Part shown: positions 25,453 to 34,454 of the stretch, piece after piece | How the letters are laid out: the number at the start of each line of letters is the position of its first letter | Position numbering within the stretch: the stretch's first letter is position 1 | NCBI GenBank assembly: GCA_028281325.1 | Contig: JANQKC010000016.1 | Span: 16,808 to 80,807 of the forward strand | Source: Alphaproteobacteria bacterium | GTDB taxonomy: Bacteria > Pseudomonadota > Alphaproteobacteria > UBA8366 | Length of the DNA stretch: 64,000 nucleotides | Direction of reading: 5' to 3' | Notes under the pieces: model-generated | Seen by the model: the letters and a program-made list of their open reading frames with translations, nothing else | What the model was told of the DNA's origin: nothing | The model's database searches: none | Position numbers and translations under genes: made by a program

Positions 25453-26343
25453 GTGGAGGACTATGAGAAGATTACCGTCGCTCCGGTCACGCCATGCGTC
25501 GGCGCCGTAATCGGCGACGTGGACCTCAGCACGGCACTGGACGACCAAACGATCGCGGAGATCCACGATGTGCTGATGGCCCGGCATGTGGTGTTCTTCC
25601 GCGACCAGGCGATTTCGCCGCAACAACACGCGGATTTCGCTCGCCGGTTCGGTCCGCTCAGAAAGGCGCAGCGCGCCGCCTTCGAAGTGCTCGACGACGT
25701 ATCCGAAATGCAGGTGTTGATCAACGACCGCGAGCGACCGCCAAATGTAAACCACTATCATTCCGACGGCATTTTCCGGACCAACCCGGAATTCGGATCG
25801 ATCCTGTACGGGGTGGATGTCCCGGTTGCCGGCGGCGATACGATTTTCGTCAGTCTCGCGGCCGCCTATGACGGCCTGTCGAACGGCATGAAGGACTATC
25901 TGGAAGGTCTCAGCGCCGTAAACGACTTCATGAAACTGCACGGAAGCCCGGCCAAGGCGCGCAGTTGGAAAGGCGACAACTTCGCCCGCATGGATGCGAT
26001 GCGCCAAGACAACCCGCCCGTGGAACACCCCTTGGTCCGGGTCCATCCCGTCACGGGGCGCAAGCATCTGTATCTATCCGAAAGTTTCACGACCCATATC
26101 ATCGGTGTCGATGCCGAAGAGAGCCAGCGCGTCCTGGATTTCCTGTTTCGCCACGTGGCTAAACCCGAATATCAATGCCGCTTCATGTGGCGGCGACATT
26201 CCATGGCGTTCTGGGATAACCGGGCGTCCCTTCATTACGCCGTTGCCGACTACTGGCCGGAAACCCGCCGCATGAACCGCGTCACCATCGTGACTGACGA
26301 CATCGGAGCATCCTCGGTAACGACGCTGTCGCGGCAGGCATAG
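25453..26343 (+). CDS. TauD/TfdA-family Fe(II)/2-oxoglutarate dioxygenase
   Basis: A 296-residue enzyme starting with GTG 25453, preceded by GGAGG seven bases away. The TauD fold is clear: VTPCVGAVIGDVDLSTALDDQTIAEI at the start, HVVFFRDQAISPQQHADFARRFGPL, then the metal pair H103-S-D105 in YHSDG and the distal His261 in SLHYAVADYWPETRRMNR, whose arginines bind 2-oxoglutarate. Such enzymes oxidise taurine, alkyl sulfonates, phenoxyacetates or related compounds. The substrate cannot be told; no transporter is adjacent. The enzyme is cytoplasmic. Confidence 0.87.
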   Translation: MEDYEKITVAPVTPCVGAVIGDVDLSTALDDQTIAEIHDVLMARHVVFFRDQAISPQQHADFARRFGPLRKAQRAAFEVLDDVSEMQVLINDRERPPNVNHYHSDGIFRTNPEFGSILYGVDVPVAGGDTIFVSLAAAYDGLSNGMKDYLEGLSAVNDFMKLHGSPAKARSWKGDNFARMDAMRQDNPPVEHPLVRVHPVTGRKHLYLSESFTTHIIGVDAEESQRVLDFLFRHVAKPEYQCRFMWRRHSMAFWDNRASLHYAVADYWPETRRMNRVTIVTDDIGASSVTTLSRQA

Positions 26344-26380
26344 GAATTTAGCCCCCACTCCGATCGCCTGGTTATGCCGC

Positions 26381-26398
26381 CTAGTCCCTTGAGACTAG
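26381..26398. other. Small hairpin downstream of the dioxygenase gene
   Basis: A perfect 6-bp inverted repeat, CTAGTC (26381-26386) and GACTAG (26393-26398). A second smaller dyad (TCGGG / CCCGA, near 26435-26452) follows. No T-run, so termination is possible but not supported by a U-tract. No gene is present in 26344-26501. Confidence 0.3.
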
Positions 26399-26501
26399 CC
26401 CTAAAGTTCCAACCTCAAAGGCGATTCGGTGACTCGGGTCACAGTCCCGACTTCAGCTCCCTGGTTCAATCGCTCCATCCCGAGACCGCCGGAGAGACAA
26501 G

Positions 26502-26699
26502 ATGCGGCGTGACACTCAGACATGGATCCTGGCTAACCGTCTGGTCGAAAGACACGGACCGGACGCTCTTTCCGAGGCTCGCCGCGCCGCGGAAACGCTC
26601 TGGAACGACGATGACACCGAGCCGGGACTGTCGTGCCGCGAAGTCGTCAAGGCTATGGACCTTCTCCTATCCGACGAAGGTTTCAGCGCCATTCACTAA
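26502..26699 (+). CDS. Small helical protein, DUF6961-like pattern
   Basis: A 65-residue protein from ATG 26502 with GGAGAG about five bases upstream. The sequence TQTWILANRLVERHGPDALSEARRAAETLW, here cut short, and a C-terminal EVVKAMDLLL helix resemble DUF6961-type small proteins of alphaproteobacteria, which pair an ERHG motif with a helical hairpin. No signal peptide. Function unknown. A larger overlapping frame starts further upstream but is not supported by a ribosome binding site. Confidence 0.5.
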   Translation: MRRDTQTWILANRLVERHGPDALSEARRAAETLWNDDDTEPGLSCREVVKAMDLLLSDEGFSAIH

Positions 26700-26962
26700 C
26701 CCGGTTTACTTGCCCAATGATCGCAACCGCGGCCTCATCCTCCGTACCGGTTCATTCATAGGCGTGAACCCTTGGGTCACCGCTTGATTGAAGCTGTTTC
26801 CCTGCCTCCACCATTCGCGCTATACAAACCGGCTTGTGACTCATAAATAGCGCTGGAAACCAGCCGGAATGCCCCTGAGGAACACCGATCGCCGTCCCCC
26901 AACATCCCGACGGCATCGCCTTAGGGAACTGGATGTCCCGGCGCGGTACGGAGGTTGAACCG
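26700..26962. other. Intergenic region upstream of the ABC operon
   Basis: About 260 bases before the GldA-like ATPase gene. No gene was recognised. CGGAGG at 26949-26954 serves the ATG at 26963. A promoter for the four-gene operon is presumably here but no convincing -35/-10 pair stands out. Confidence 0.35.
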
Positions 26963-27931
26963 ATGCGGCCGATGATCGAACTCGACCAACTCACAAAACG
27001 GTTCGGCACCATTACCGCCGTCGATAACGTATCCATGACGGTCAATGCCGGCGAGGTGCTGGGATTCCTCGGTCCGAACGGCGCAGGAAAATCGACAACG
27101 ATGAAGATGGTCGCCGGCTTCCTGGACCCGACCTCGGGCCGCGCGTCCGTCTGCGGACAGGACGTCGGCACGGATCCGGTCGCGGTCAAACGGCGGCTCG
27201 GATATCTACCGGAAGGCGCGCCGACATATGGCGACATGACGCCCGCGTCCTATCTCCGCTTCATCGCCGAGATTCGCGGGTTCGACGGCGCCGAGCGGCA
27301 GCGCCGCGTCGATGCGGTGGTCGAAAAGGTATCGTTGGAAGAAGTGCTGCATCAGCCGATCGAAACGCTCTCGAAAGGCTTTAAGCGTCGGGTCGGTCTC
27401 GCCCAGACGATGCTGCACGATCCTCCCGTCTTGATCATGGACGAGCCGACGGACGGACTCGACCCGAACCAGAAACGCCATGTCCGCTCCCTGATCCGGG
27501 AGATGGCGCACGACAAGGCGATCGTCATTTCCACCCATATCCTAGAAGAGGTGCAAGCGGTCTGTTCGCGGGCGGTCATTATCGCGCGCGGCAAGATCCA
27601 AGCGGACGCACGCCCCGACGAATTGCGCGCGAAAGCGACGAACCACAATGCCGTGCTGATTATTACGACGGAAAGCGACGCCGGCCCCATCAAATCCAAA
27701 GTCGGCGCCATGGCCGGCGTGTCCAACATCCAAACTGAGCAGAAATCGGATTCCATCGTCCATATCCGGGTTTTCCCAAAGAAGGGACAACAAATCTCGG
27801 GGCAGATCGGCGACCTTCTGCGCGCGGAGAATCTAACCGCCCGCGAGATGTTCGTGGAGCAAGGCGCGCTTGACGATGTCTTTTGGGATATGACCGCGGA
27901 AACGAAGCAGGGCGGAAACCGGAATGCGTAA
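26963..27931 (+). CDS. ABC-2 type transporter ATPase, GldA-like
   Basis: A 322-residue ATPase from ATG 26963 (GGAGG nine bases upstream; the frame extends a little further up). Motifs: Walker A GPNGAGKS, Q-loop LGYLPEGAPTYGDMT, signature LSKGFKRRV, Walker B VLIMDEPTDGLD and H-loop ISTHILEEV. The roughly 100-residue C-terminal extension (ITTESDAGPIKSKVG, ending FVEQGALDDVFWDMT) is typical of GldA/CcmA-type ATPases of ABC-2 exporters. It overlaps the permease gene by eight bases and is the first gene of a four-gene unit (ATPase, permease, auxiliary protein, DUF4340). In Bacteroidota the GldAFG complex is linked to gliding and type IX secretion, but here the substrate is unknown. Confidence 0.87.
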   Translation: MRPMIELDQLTKRFGTITAVDNVSMTVNAGEVLGFLGPNGAGKSTTMKMVAGFLDPTSGRASVCGQDVGTDPVAVKRRLGYLPEGAPTYGDMTPASYLRFIAEIRGFDGAERQRRVDAVVEKVSLEEVLHQPIETLSKGFKRRVGLAQTMLHDPPVLIMDEPTDGLDPNQKRHVRSLIREMAHDKAIVISTHILEEVQAVCSRAVIIARGKIQADARPDELRAKATNHNAVLIITTESDAGPIKSKVGAMAGVSNIQTEQKSDSIVHIRVFPKKGQQISGQIGDLLRAENLTAREMFVEQGALDDVFWDMTAETKQGGNRNA

Positions 27932-28658
27932 CATCCGCATCATCGCCAAACGGGAGTTTGCCAGCTATTTCGGCACCCCACTCGCCTACGTTTTCATTGT
28001 CATTTTTCTGGCGCTCACCGGCTCGATGACGTTCTTTCTCGGCGCGTTCCTGTTTCGCGGCCAAGCCGACCTGCAACCGTTCTTCGTCTATCACCCCTGG
28101 CTGTATCTTCTTCTCGTACCCGCTGTGGCGATGCGCTTGTGGTCCGAAGAACGGAAGACCGGCACGATCGAGAATCTGATGACGCTTCCGATCTCGACAC
28201 ATGAGGCAGTGTTGGGGAAGTTTCTCGCCGCATGGGCTTTTTGCGCGATCGCGCTGTTTCTTACTTTCCCGATCTGGATCACGGTCAACGTGCTGGGCGA
28301 TCCCGACAATGGCGTCATCATGGCCAGTTACCTGGGCAGCTTGCTCATGGCCGGCGCCTTTCTCGCGATCGGCTCCTGTATGTCGGCGCTGACCAAGAAC
28401 CAGGTGATCTCATTCATCATCGCCGCGACAGCCTGTTTCCTGTTCACCATGAGCGGCTTGGACATCGTGCTGAACTTCTTCCGCGCCTGGACCCCGGACT
28501 GGTTCGTAGAGACGATCGCGTCCCTGAGCTTCCTGACGCATTTCAACGCGGTTACGCAGGGGCTAATCGAATCTCGCGATATCGTGTTCTTCGTGTCGTT
28601 GATCGCATTTTGGTTATTCGCCAATATCCTGATCGTCGACCTCAAGAAGGCAAGTTGA
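27924..28658 (+). CDS. ABC-2 type permease, GldF-like
   Basis: A 244-residue integral membrane protein whose ATG overlaps the end of the ATPase gene by eight bases. Six hydrophobic segments are visible: about 20-40, 57-75, 100-125, 135-160, 165-185 and 215-235. It opens IRIIAKREFASYFGTPLAYVFI, includes GAFLFRGQADLQPFFVYHPW and the MRLWSEERKTGTIENLM loop that contacts the ATPase in ABC-2 permeases, and ends with KKAS. The family is GldF/NatB-like. It partners the preceding ATPase and the following auxiliary protein. Confidence 0.85.
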   Translation: MRNIRIIAKREFASYFGTPLAYVFIVIFLALTGSMTFFLGAFLFRGQADLQPFFVYHPWLYLLLVPAVAMRLWSEERKTGTIENLMTLPISTHEAVLGKFLAAWAFCAIALFLTFPIWITVNVLGDPDNGVIMASYLGSLLMAGAFLAIGSCMSALTKNQVISFIIAATACFLFTMSGLDIVLNFFRAWTPDWFVETIASLSFLTHFNAVTQGLIESRDIVFFVSLIAFWLFANILIVDLKKAS

Positions 28659-28668
28659 GGGACGATCG

Positions 28669-30609
28669 ATGACCTGGCTGCAAAACTCTTCCAAATCCCA
28701 ACGCGCCATAACAGGGCTTTGTCTCGCGCTGGTGCTTTTGTTGTCGGTGAACATCTTTTCAAACATGGTCCTCAAGCCCTACCAGCTTGACCTGACCGAG
28801 AATCGTCTGTTCACCGTCTCGTCCGGAACACAGAAAATCCTGAACAGCCTCGACGAGCCGGTGACGCTCCGCCTCTATTTCACGAAGGCGCTGGGCGAAG
28901 GAAACCCCGACAATGCGGGTCACTTCATCCGCGTGCGCGAACTGCTGGAGCGATACGTGGGTTTGGCCGACGGCAAAATCCGTCTCGAACTGTTCGACGC
29001 CGCCCCTTTTTCGGAACCCGAAGACAAAGCGATGGCATTCGGCCTTAATGGCGTTCCGTTCAACGAATCCGGCGATCTGGGCTATTTCGGCCTGGTCGGC
29101 ACCAACAGCACCGATCATGTCGAGCTGATCCGCCTCTTCTCACCCGATCGGGAACACTTTCTCGAATACGACATCACGAAACTGATTTACCGATTGGCCA
29201 ACCCCGAAAAGAAATCCGTCGGTCTCATCAGCTCCCTGCCGATCGGCGGCGCCGGCGCCGTGCCCAACCAGGATGCCCCGCGCTGGCCGTTCATCGATCA
29301 ACTTCGTGAATTCTTCTCTGTCGAACCGTTACCGTCCTTCGTCGAGGAGATTCCGGAGCACATAGACGTCCTCTTGATCATCCATCCCAAGAAACTGGAC
29401 GAATACGCCCTCTACGCCATCGACCAGTTCGTGCTGAATGGCGGACGCGCCCTCGTATTTCTTGATGCGGTCGTCGAATCAACCGGCAAGATCGGCCAGC
29501 CGAATGCCAGCGGCACGCAATCGCAATTTGACCTGTTGTTGAGCAAGTGGGGCCTTGCCCTGCTACCCGAAGGCGTGGCAACCGACTTGGATGCCGCACG
29601 GCGGATCCGCGTCCAGCACGAAGGCCGGATCGCGGTGGCGGACTATGTAGCCTGGCTGACGCTCGGCCCGGACAATTTCGATCCGGCCGACGTCGTGACG
29701 AGCGATATCGGCCGGCTCAACATGGGAACCCCAGGCGTCTTGTTGGAACTGCCCGACAGCGACGTCACCGTAACGCCATTGGTGACGACTGGGCCACGGT
29801 CCATGGCGGTCAACTCGCGACAGTTCTTCGGACGCCCCGACGTCGTTGGATTGTTCCGCGGCTTCAAACCGAGTAACGAAAGACTGACCCTTGTCGCCCG
29901 CGCGACCGGCAACGCAAAGTCCGCCTTCCCCGCCGGCGGACCAAGCATCAGGATCACCGCGCCAACCGACGACCGAGCGGCCACGCCCGACAACGACACG
30001 CAGCGCCCCCACCTCACCGAGGCCCGCGTGCCGATCAATACGATTGTCGTCAGCGATGTCGATATGCTGCATGACGAGTTCTGGGCCGATATCGGCGAGG
30101 AAGGCGGCCGAAAAACCCTCGTGCCAAACGCCAACAATGTCGATTTCGTGATCAACGCGCTGGACAACCTGACGGGCAGTAGCGCCCTGATCGAACTGCG
30201 GGGGCGCACGCAATCGAGCCGGCCATTCCATCTGATTCAACGAATCCGGCAGAATGCCGAACAGCAGTTCCGCCAAAAAGAACGTCTGCTGCAAGAACGA
30301 TTGGCGAAAGCCCGAGCCGAAATGGAATCGCTCACCGCAGGTGGCGCCGGCGACGGGCAACTAACCTTATCGCTGGAACAACGGGAGCGCATTGACGCAT
30401 TTCGCAAAGAAATGATTCAAACCCGAAGGGAACTGCGCGACGTTCAACGCGCCCTGCGAACAGATTTGGAACGGTTGGACAGCTGGCTGAAATTCATCAA
30501 TATCGGCGCCGTACCGATCCTACTCATCCTCGGCGCGGTTATCGTCGGGTTCTGGCGGCGGCGGCGCAGCCGCAAAACCGCCAAGCTTCAGGAAAAGGCA
30601 GCAGCGTAG
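28669..30609 (+). CDS. GldG-like ABC transporter auxiliary protein
   Basis: A 646-residue membrane-anchored protein. Residues about 12-35 form the N-terminal transmembrane segment. The large extracytoplasmic domain begins with VSSGTQKILNSLDEPVTLRLYF and EGNPDNAGHFIRVRELLERY, contains KSVGLISSLPIGG and DVLLIIHPKKLDEYALYAIDQFVLNGGRALVFLDAV, and matches GldG/ABC_transp_aux proteins. After a coiled-coil segment (about 560-600) a C-terminal helix (INIGAVPILLILGAVIVGF) returns to the membrane. It follows the permease by ten bases and precedes the DUF4340 gene with no gap. Such proteins are thought to recognise the substrate or link the ABC complex to envelope partners. Confidence 0.83.
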   Translation: MTWLQNSSKSQRAITGLCLALVLLLSVNIFSNMVLKPYQLDLTENRLFTVSSGTQKILNSLDEPVTLRLYFTKALGEGNPDNAGHFIRVRELLERYVGLADGKIRLELFDAAPFSEPEDKAMAFGLNGVPFNESGDLGYFGLVGTNSTDHVELIRLFSPDREHFLEYDITKLIYRLANPEKKSVGLISSLPIGGAGAVPNQDAPRWPFIDQLREFFSVEPLPSFVEEIPEHIDVLLIIHPKKLDEYALYAIDQFVLNGGRALVFLDAVVESTGKIGQPNASGTQSQFDLLLSKWGLALLPEGVATDLDAARRIRVQHEGRIAVADYVAWLTLGPDNFDPADVVTSDIGRLNMGTPGVLLELPDSDVTVTPLVTTGPRSMAVNSRQFFGRPDVVGLFRGFKPSNERLTLVARATGNAKSAFPAGGPSIRITAPTDDRAATPDNDTQRPHLTEARVPINTIVVSDVDMLHDEFWADIGEEGGRKTLVPNANNVDFVINALDNLTGSSALIELRGRTQSSRPFHLIQRIRQNAEQQFRQKERLLQERLAKARAEMESLTAGGAGDGQLTLSLEQRERIDAFRKEMIQTRRELRDVQRALRTDLERLDSWLKFINIGAVPILLILGAVIVGFWRRRRSRKTAKLQEKAAA

Positions 30610-31671
30610 ATGAGCGCACGCGCGTTAAAGATTCTGGCGATCTGCACATTGATCGGCGTACTCGCCGCCGGTTGGGCCGTGCGATTGGAATGGGCCAGTT
30701 GGGGCGGGCAGGAATACGGGAATAAGATCTTCCCCGATTTAGCCGCAGAGATTGAATCGGTCGACCGCCTCGTCGTGGAAAGCCGCCACGGCCGAATGAC
30801 CGTTAAGCGGACGGCGGCGGGATGGGTTCTTGCGGAGAGCGACAACCACCCGGTGCAGAACAAAGTCGTTCAAAAAACTCTGTTCGGTTTGTCGGAATTG
30901 CGCAAAGTGGAACCGAAAACTCAGAAGAAAGAACGGTACAGCCGTCTCGCGCTTCAATACCCGACCGTCAAGAACGCAGAGTCCAAACGCGTCCAGGTGT
31001 TCGACAAAGATCAGAAGCCCCTGGCCGACATCTTGGTCGGCAACGAGAACCTGTTGCTTCAGGTGATCCGGGAAGGCGGCCTCTACATTCGCAAGCCCGG
31101 CGAGGCGCAGACCTGGCTCGCCGGCGGCGATCTCACGGTCAGCGGCGAACCGAAGGATTGGCTCGCCGGCCCGATCATCGATATTCCGAAAGGCCGGATC
31201 GCCAAGGCAATCGTCACGCACCCCCTCGGCGACACGATGGTGGTGGTTAAGGATACCGAGGCGAAACGGGGCTTCTCCCTCGAAGGGCTCGGCCCCGATG
31301 AAAAATTGATCAGCGACTTCTATCCCAGCGATATCGGCCGTGCGCTCGCCGACCTCGAGATGATCGACGCCCGACGGTACCGGCCCGGCCAATTCCCTAA
31401 GGGGGCGATCATCCGCGCCGAGTTCCTGACGATCGACGGCTTGGTGGTGCGTCTCGAGATGGCGCGGCAGGATGGTGCGGACTGGATACGGATCGCCAGC
31501 GTGACGGTGTCACCCGATCGCGCAACGCGATCCGCGGCAGGCATCGCGGAGGAAGCGGCCGCCATTCGTAAATCCACCGACGGCTGGGTTTACAGCGTAC
31601 CGGAGTTTGAGTCGGTTCATCTCAAGAGAAATCGCGCCGCCATCGTCGAACGCAAGGAACAAGGCTCCTAA
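30610..31671 (+). CDS. DUF4340 domain membrane-anchored protein
   Basis: A 353-residue protein starting directly after the TAG of the GldG-like gene. It has one N-terminal membrane segment (residues 5-25), then a repeated beta-rich unit: DRLVVESRHGRMTVKRTAAGWVLAE, RYSRLALQYPTVKNAESKRVQVFD and a later VRLEMARQDGADWIRIASV. This is the DUF4340 pattern; such proteins regularly follow GldG-like genes in bacterial ABC operons. Function is unknown; periplasmic location is expected. It is the last gene of the operon, and a gene on the opposite strand ends 24 bases later. Confidence 0.8.
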   Translation: MSARALKILAICTLIGVLAAGWAVRLEWASWGGQEYGNKIFPDLAAEIESVDRLVVESRHGRMTVKRTAAGWVLAESDNHPVQNKVVQKTLFGLSELRKVEPKTQKKERYSRLALQYPTVKNAESKRVQVFDKDQKPLADILVGNENLLLQVIREGGLYIRKPGEAQTWLAGGDLTVSGEPKDWLAGPIIDIPKGRIAKAIVTHPLGDTMVVVKDTEAKRGFSLEGLGPDEKLISDFYPSDIGRALADLEMIDARRYRPGQFPKGAIIRAEFLTIDGLVVRLEMARQDGADWIRIASVTVSPDRATRSAAGIAEEAAAIRKSTDGWVYSVPEFESVHLKRNRAAIVERKEQGS

Positions 31672-31694
31672 CCGGAAGCGCGGTTTGCCGCCCG

Positions 31695-33497
31695 TCATTT
31701 TTTTGCGCGCGATGCGGTTTTCTTCAATTGCTTCGTAATGACGCCATCGACCTGCGATTCCGGAAGCCCAACCACCACCGTTTCCCCAACCGCATACAGC
31801 ATGCACACCCGCGCGTACTGGCGGCACCGCTTCATAGCGTGATGAACGGCATCGCGGGCATGCTGGGCAGCCTCGGTCTGCGCCCATGCGCCGTTCATCG
31901 CCACGGCGAACGCTTTAGGGCCGGCTGAATTTTGGTATTCACGGAACCGCTCGGCGGTATTCCCGTTCAAGAGGTTGTGCCGCAGCCAATCCCGGCGGAA
32001 TTCCTCCACCTTCCGGCTCGCCGGCGCGTCGAGCGCCGCAAGCAGCTGTTTGCGGCGGTTCGCGGCTTCGGCATGGCCATGCAGCTCCGCGAGCGAGTAC
32101 CAGAGATTCGCCCGGCCCCGATCATCTGCGACACCGGTGCCAACCTCATGCGCCAGTCCAAGTGCGTATTGCGACAATGCGTACCCTTTGAGAGCCGACC
32201 GCTCGAACCAATACGCCGCCTGCTCCGGATCCCGGGGCACGCCGCGACCGTCCCGATACAGGACGGCGAGGTTATATTCAGCCCGCTCGTAATTCTGTTC
32301 GGCGGCTTTGCGATACCACTCCGACGCCGCCGCGGGGTTCTGCGGTACGCCCCAGCCGTTTTCATACATTTCCCCAAGATGGAAACGGCCCGCTACATCG
32401 CCTTGCGTCGCAGCCGCCGTCAGCAGACGCACGGCCTCGTCCGGATTTCGGGTCACGCCGCGGCCGTCCCGATACATCATACCCAACCGGTACTGCGCCC
32501 AAGGATGCTTCTCTTCGGCGGCGCGGCGATACCAGGTCAGGGCTTGCCCGAAATTCTGCGCTACGCCAAGCCCCTGTTCATGAAGATATCCGAGCGCCGC
32601 CTGCCCTGCCGGCAGATCGTCGTTCGCGGCAAGACGAAACCAACGCGCCGCTTCGCCATGATCGCGTTGGACCTCTTCACCTTCGTAGAACATCAAGCCC
32701 AGCCGCATCCGCGCGTCCGCATCGCCCCGTTCCGCCGCATGACGATAGACGTCGATCGAATGATCTCCGGATCGGCTCGGCGCGACTCCGACATCCGTCA
32801 CAGGCCCCAAACTATGCAGCACGACGCCGCCTTCTTTGTCCGGAACAGCGACCATCAGAAAAAGAACGACAATGGCGGTGGCGGCGCTAAGACCGGTGAA
32901 CGCCGCGCGAACCGGCCGAGCCGGCTTTCGCCGAGACGGCTCCGGGCGCCACAGCGACCGCAGATAGTACGGCAACGATGCTTCGATCGCGGCCAACACA
33001 TCCCAGCTTTCGGCTTCTATATCGACCAGGCTTATCCGGAGGCTGCCCGGTTTCATGGCCGTATCGAACCGACTGAGGAAGGCTCTCCACCGCGGGACTT
33101 CTACGGCGTCCAGACCGCTAAACGCCTTCCATGGATCAAGAATGATATTGCCGCGCGGATCCGTCCGCACCTGGACGATGTCGGTCCATGGAATGACGCC
33201 CGTGCTCAGCCGGCGGTCCCATATGCCGCGTCGCCCGACCGCAATAATGGGTTGGCGCAACTGCAACCGCTGATGGGCGATGTAGGCGGCCCAACCAGCA
33301 AGTCCGATAAAGGCCACAAGAGACAAGATCGCGAAGAACGGTAGATTCAAAAAAACGATCGCAAGCGCCGAAAATAGCCCGAGGCCGAAACATAACGACA
33401 GGCGCTTTCCATAGAATCGCGTGTCCAAATCGAAACGACAGCGAATGCGCTTCGTGTCGCTGACGCCAGCCAATCTCTTTCGTAGTTTCGTGTTCAC
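31695..33497 (-). CDS. Membrane protein with PH-like domain, Sel1 repeats and a C-terminal domain
   Basis: About 600 residues. A TTG at 33503 is possible, but GTG 33495-33497 has GGAGG nine bases upstream and is preferred. Two hydrophobic segments (about 35-75) are followed by a soluble domain with IIAVGRRGIWDRR and GVIPWTDIVQVRTDPRGNIIL, similar to the domain of the gene at 35263. Residues about 190-215 add another membrane helix. Then come at least five Sel1-type TPR repeats of 36 residues (GDADARMRLGLMFYEGEEV; WAQYRLGMMYRDGRGV; GRFHLGEMYENGWGV; RAEYNLAVLYRDGRGV; LSQYALGLAHEVGTGV). The final 60 residues (KAFAVAMNGAWAQTEAAQHA, RVCMLYAVGETVV) form a small separate domain with two cysteines. 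Sel1 repeats mediate protein-protein contacts, often in envelope stress signalling. Confidence 0.78.
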   Translation of the reverse strand: MNTKLRKRLAGVSDTKRIRCRFDLDTRFYGKRLSLCFGLGLFSALAIVFLNLPFFAILSLVAFIGLAGWAAYIAHQRLQLRQPIIAVGRRGIWDRRLSTGVIPWTDIVQVRTDPRGNIILDPWKAFSGLDAVEVPRWRAFLSRFDTAMKPGSLRISLVDIEAESWDVLAAIEASLPYYLRSLWRPEPSRRKPARPVRAAFTGLSAATAIVVLFLMVAVPDKEGGVVLHSLGPVTDVGVAPSRSGDHSIDVYRHAAERGDADARMRLGLMFYEGEEVQRDHGEAARWFRLAANDDLPAGQAALGYLHEQGLGVAQNFGQALTWYRRAAEEKHPWAQYRLGMMYRDGRGVTRNPDEAVRLLTAAATQGDVAGRFHLGEMYENGWGVPQNPAAASEWYRKAAEQNYERAEYNLAVLYRDGRGVPRDPEQAAYWFERSALKGYALSQYALGLAHEVGTGVADDRGRANLWYSLAELHGHAEAANRRKQLLAALDAPASRKVEEFRRDWLRHNLLNGNTAERFREYQNSAGPKAFAVAMNGAWAQTEAAQHARDAVHHAMKRCRQYARVCMLYAVGETVVVGLPESQVDGVITKQLKKTASRAKK

Positions 33498-33850
33498 GGC
33501 CAACCCCCTCCGTTCAAGCCGTTCACCCTCTGCCCACCAACGCTATTCAGCGTTTGCGAAAACCAAATAATCTAACCAACTTAACTGTATTTTAATAAAG
33601 TTATGGTTAAAATAATTATAATATTAATCATCATCTATAGTCCGATTATGCAAATATGAACTCAACATTTCAACAAATATATATTCTATTTCGGCCATCT
33701 ATTTAGACATTTTTCGCCGTAATTGTTTACAGTCCTTGATGGTAGAGCTGGAATAAAGAATTCGTTGCATCTTGTCTTGCGCTGATCCGTCAAATGCGCC
33801 GACCGCGAGCCCATGACTCTTCGAGAACCCGGCATCCAGGGTAAATCCGC
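33498..33850. other. AT-rich divergent promoter region
   Basis: About 350 bases between divergent genes (Sel1 protein on minus, DUF2628-like protein on plus). 33560-33720 is especially AT-rich, suggesting overlapping promoters for both sides. No gene, no clear terminator and no dyad of note were found. Confidence 0.42.
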
Positions 33851-34402
33851 ATGAACCACCCCAGCGCGACGACAATCAACACGGATGTACCCGAGGACGC
33901 CACCGAAAGCAGTGGTTCCCATCGGGAGATTTTGCATTTCGTGGGCCCGCGGGCAGCGGCCTATACCGTCGTCACGCCCGGTACCGCACGACAGGATGAG
34001 GGGACGGCATCACGCTCTTCCCGCGCATGGTCAACGGGTTGGCATTGGCCGGCCTTTCTCTGGACGGTGCCTTGGATGTTCTACCGAAAAATGTATTCCG
34101 GCGGCATCATTCTCATCGTTCTGCCTGTCTTTCTCGATCACATACTGCCGGGCGCCCTGTTTCTCGGATCAGGCTTTCTGATTGCGGTCGCCTGCGGCCT
34201 GTTCGCCAGAACCTGGTATGCGGAGCATGCCGACCGGCGAATCGAAAAAGCATACCGGGAGTTTGAGGATCCGAACGTCCGCCTAGCCTATATCGAACAC
34301 GCTGGCGGCGTATCGGTCGCCGGCGCGGTATTCGGATTTCTCACACAGGTCGCCACGCTTTCCGTCGTCATCCTCGATCTCTTGCCGATCGAACGCCTGT
34401 GA
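33851..34402 (+). CDS. DUF2628-like membrane protein
   Basis: A 183-residue protein. After a hydrophilic N-terminal region of about 60 residues comes HWPAFLWTVPWMFYRKMYSGG, the DUF2628 signature (FxWPAFLFPxxWxLYRKMW-like), then two adjacent hydrophobic segments (around 85-120) and another near 155-175. Family members are small inner-membrane proteins of unknown function, often close to stress or envelope genes. It is followed on the same strand by a PrsW-type protease after 52 bases. Confidence 0.68.
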   Translation: MNHPSATTINTDVPEDATESSGSHREILHFVGPRAAAYTVVTPGTARQDEGTASRSSRAWSTGWHWPAFLWTVPWMFYRKMYSGGIILIVLPVFLDHILPGALFLGSGFLIAVACGLFARTWYAEHADRRIEKAYREFEDPNVRLAYIEHAGGVSVAGAVFGFLTQVATLSVVILDLLPIERL

Positions 34403-34454
34403 TGCCGACATCTCACGCCTTCATAGCTGTCGGATCAACCCGGGCGATTCAGAA

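Noticed and set aside
26430..26500. GGTTCAATC-like sequence that could be the T-arm of a tRNA
   Set aside because: No matching acceptor stem, anticodon arm or CCA-compatible end could be built around it, so it is not a tRNA gene.
31675..31710. T-run with a small GCGG-TTTG-CCGC stem after the DUF4340 gene, possible terminator
   Set aside because: The stem has only four base pairs and lies six bases from the T-run, and the T-run belongs to the coding end of the convergent Sel1 gene (poly-lysine codons). Too weak to call.
31932..33344. Long plus-strand open frame antisense to the Sel1-repeat protein
   Set aside because: Arginine- and proline-rich sequence without domain structure, opposite a gene with clear Sel1 repeats. 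It is a shadow frame.
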